A stretch of DNA of 58,225 nucleotides, taken from Symbiodinium natans (lineage: Eukaryota; Sar; Dinophyceae; Suessiales; Symbiodiniaceae). A program made the translations under genes and the position numbers. The notes beneath the pieces are model-generated. The model saw only the letters and a program-made list of their open reading frames with translations. It was not told the origin of the DNA and searched no databases. This document shows positions 33,101-36,100 of this stretch, piece by piece. The stretch covers positions 12,501-70,725 of the forward strand of contig CAJNDS010000773.1 of the NCBI GenBank assembly GCA_905221605.1, read 5' to 3'. Numbering within the stretch: position 1 is the first letter of the stretch; every line of letters starts with the position of its first letter.

Positions 33101-36100
33101 AACCCAAAACCCCAAACCCCCTAAAGCCCTAAATCCCGAAGCCCTAACCCCTAAACCCCTAAACCCCTAAACCCCTAAACCCCTAAACCCCTAAACCCCT
33201 AAACCCCTAAACCCCTAAACCCCTAAACCCCTAAACCCCTAAACCCCTAAACCCCTAAACCCCTAAACCCCTAAACCCCTAAACCCCTAAACCCCTAAAC
33301 CCCTAAACCCCTAAACCCCTTGTGCACTGTCTTTAGTATTCCCCCCCCCCCCCCCCAAACAAATTTCGGCGACCCCCCCCAAACATTTTTTTTTTTTTGG
33401 GGGGGGGGGGGGGGGCGGGCATCCTGAAGCCCCAGAGAGGCTCTCTACCTTTTGCGACCGAGCGAAAGGACAACGGCCTCCTGCGAAGCCTCAGATCAAT
33501 AAACCCTAAGCCACCTACACCCTATACACAAACCTTAAACACCAAACCCTCAAGAACATGGGCCAAACCCTTGAAGAACATGGGCCCTCCGGAAAAACTT
33601 GTGATAAAAAACGGTACTCGTGCCCTGAACAAAAGCGGTTGGCAGAATAAATTTTCGAAACTTGTGATTATAGACCCTCCTTATACTAAAGTCAGTTCAA
33701 CATTAAACCCTAAGCCCTAAACCCCGAAACTCCTAAACCCCTGAACCCCTGAACCCTGAACCCTAAACTAACCCTAAACCCTAAACTTTGTGGGGTTTAG
33801 GGTTTGGGGCTGCTGTGGGGCTCAGGGCCGAGGTTTGAGGGTGTGGGAAATTTCAGGCCAACCCCCGAACAGCTCCCGCCACCTGAACAGCGCCGCGCGT
33901 AAGGGGATCGGATTTCAGGGTTTTGGGTTTTCGGGGATGCTTGGGGTCCCCTTGCTGGCCTTCTAGTGTTGAGTCTAATGGTAGCTATACATAGTCCCTT
34001 AATATGGTCCCCATCCTTCTGTTTAAAGGATTCTGAAGTAGGGGCCCTTGGGTGTGTAAGGGAATACGAGGGTTTTCTAAGGGCCCAGATTAAGGGTCTC
34101 GGGTTGAGGGTGAAGGGTTCGGGGTGTCCGGCGTGGGCGATTGGATGCAGATCACAGGAAACAAGTACCCCGCCCTTGCCCCCTCCCCCCCCCCCGCCCC
34201 AGCCCGCCCCAGCCCGCCCCAGCCCTCTCCGCCCTGGACAACAGAAAACCATGAAGACAATCCGCGGAACACCGCCCCCCGCCCCCACCCCCCCCCCCCC
34301 CCCCCTTCCCGGTGTGCCCAAACCCTAAGTCTAAGTCACACGCAGCAGGTGCGAGCTACTTTGGTACCGCCTCCCCAAGCCCGCAGACGTCGTCCGCGAT
34401 GCCGCATCACCCAGAGACGGGATGGCAAGAACTTCCTCAACGGGTGCAGGGTTCAGGGTTTGGTTTAGGGTTTAGGATTTAGGCCAAAACATTGTAGGTT
34501 AAGGCGTCGCTAGAGCCCACAAACCCCGGTGCAACTGAAATACCTCACATTGGGGGAAGGGTGTAGGGTTTGAATGGGGCTTGGAGACTACCAATATCTA
34601 TCAGGCAACCCTAGTAGAACTTTGATATAGTTGAGGAAGACAGTCCCGGGATCCTCGGAAGGATCGTGCAGAAGAGAATAGGGCCAACTCCATACGCATG
34701 AGGGGCATTTTTTGACCCGACGCCCTAAACCACCCAAAACTCACATCCTGTCACCGTAGTGAACCCCTGAAACCCGGAGGCCCTGAAACCCTGAAAGCCT
34801 AAGCCTGAAACCCCGAAACCCTGAAACCCCGAAACCCTGAAACCCTGAAACCCTGGAACCCTAAACCCTAAACCCTAAACCCTAAACCCTAAACCCTAAA
34901 CCCTAAACCCGGCCTAGGTGACGGGGGCCGGGGATGCTCTTCTCGCAGGCTCAGAACGGTTGAGAGGGCCGTTCGGAGTTTAGGGTTTAGGGTTTGGGAT
35001 TTTAGCGTTTAGGGTATACGTTTCCCGGAAAAGGGGTTTAGGGCTTTTTTTCTGGGATTTTGGGGTTTGGGGAATGTGGGGTTTAGGGGCCTTTGGGTTC
35101 AAGGCTTTCTTACAGACATCGCGGCGTAGCACCGTGGGAGGAATTTCGGGTTTGCACGTACTTTAGTTCGAAGTTCAAGGTTTGGGATTGCGGGGGTTTA
35201 TATCAGTGGATTACCGGGTTTAGAAGGTTAAGGCTTTAACATTAGAGGTTTGCGGCTGTGAAGAAATTTTGGTCCTTTAGAGTTTGGCTGGTTTAGGCTT
35301 GAGGTTTTGTAATTATGTGCTTGTGATCCCTTCCCCCTAACATAGAAATACACCCCTAAAAAATTTCAATAACCTGGCCCAAAAGTTTCGTTGCCGTGCT
35401 TTAAACCTCTACAGAGAGAGGGGGGGGGTTAAGGGGGGGGGGGGTTACGGGGGGGTGGGGGTCGGAAGACTGAAGCAGAAACTTGAACCTTTAGGGTTTA
35501 GGGTTTAGAGTTTAGGGTATAGGGATACCCTAAACCCTGAGCCCTAAAAGGAAGGCTTGCACTTGGCGGCCAGACTGGCAGCCTTATCTTCAGGGTCTAC
35601 GGTTTAGAGTTGAGGGCTTGACTAGGGTTGAGGGCTCAGGGTTTGAATGATTACGGTTTAGGGTTTAGGGCTCAGGGTTTAGGGTTCAGGGTTTAGGGTT
35701 GAGGGTGTAGGGTGTGGGGATACCCTGAACCTTTAGAGCTTACGGTTTAGGTTTCAGGGTTTAGGGTTTAGTGATACCCTAAACCCTAAACACGAAAGGA
35801 AAGGCTGGAAGGCTCTGACTGTTTTGCTGCCACAGGCCTGCCTGTCTGTGACTGTCTCTTCTGTGCCGTCTGTTTGGCTTTCCTAGAGCTAACCCTTTCA
35901 AAAAAGAATTGCTGCTGACTTCGTGGGTCCGGTAGACTGTCTTAGAAATCTCATGCTAGGGTTTCGGGACTCTTAAGGCTTGATAAGGGTTCCTATGTTT
36001 CAGGGTTGAGGGCTTAAGGTTCTTCAGGTTCTTTTGGTTTAAGTTTCCAGGGTATAGGGCTCAATTCTTTCTAAGGGTTTAGAGTTTTTTGGGTCGGGGC

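Noticed and set aside
34124-34468. Pro-rich ORF and minus-strand Gly-rich ORF
   Set aside because: Both come from C-rich low-complexity DNA.
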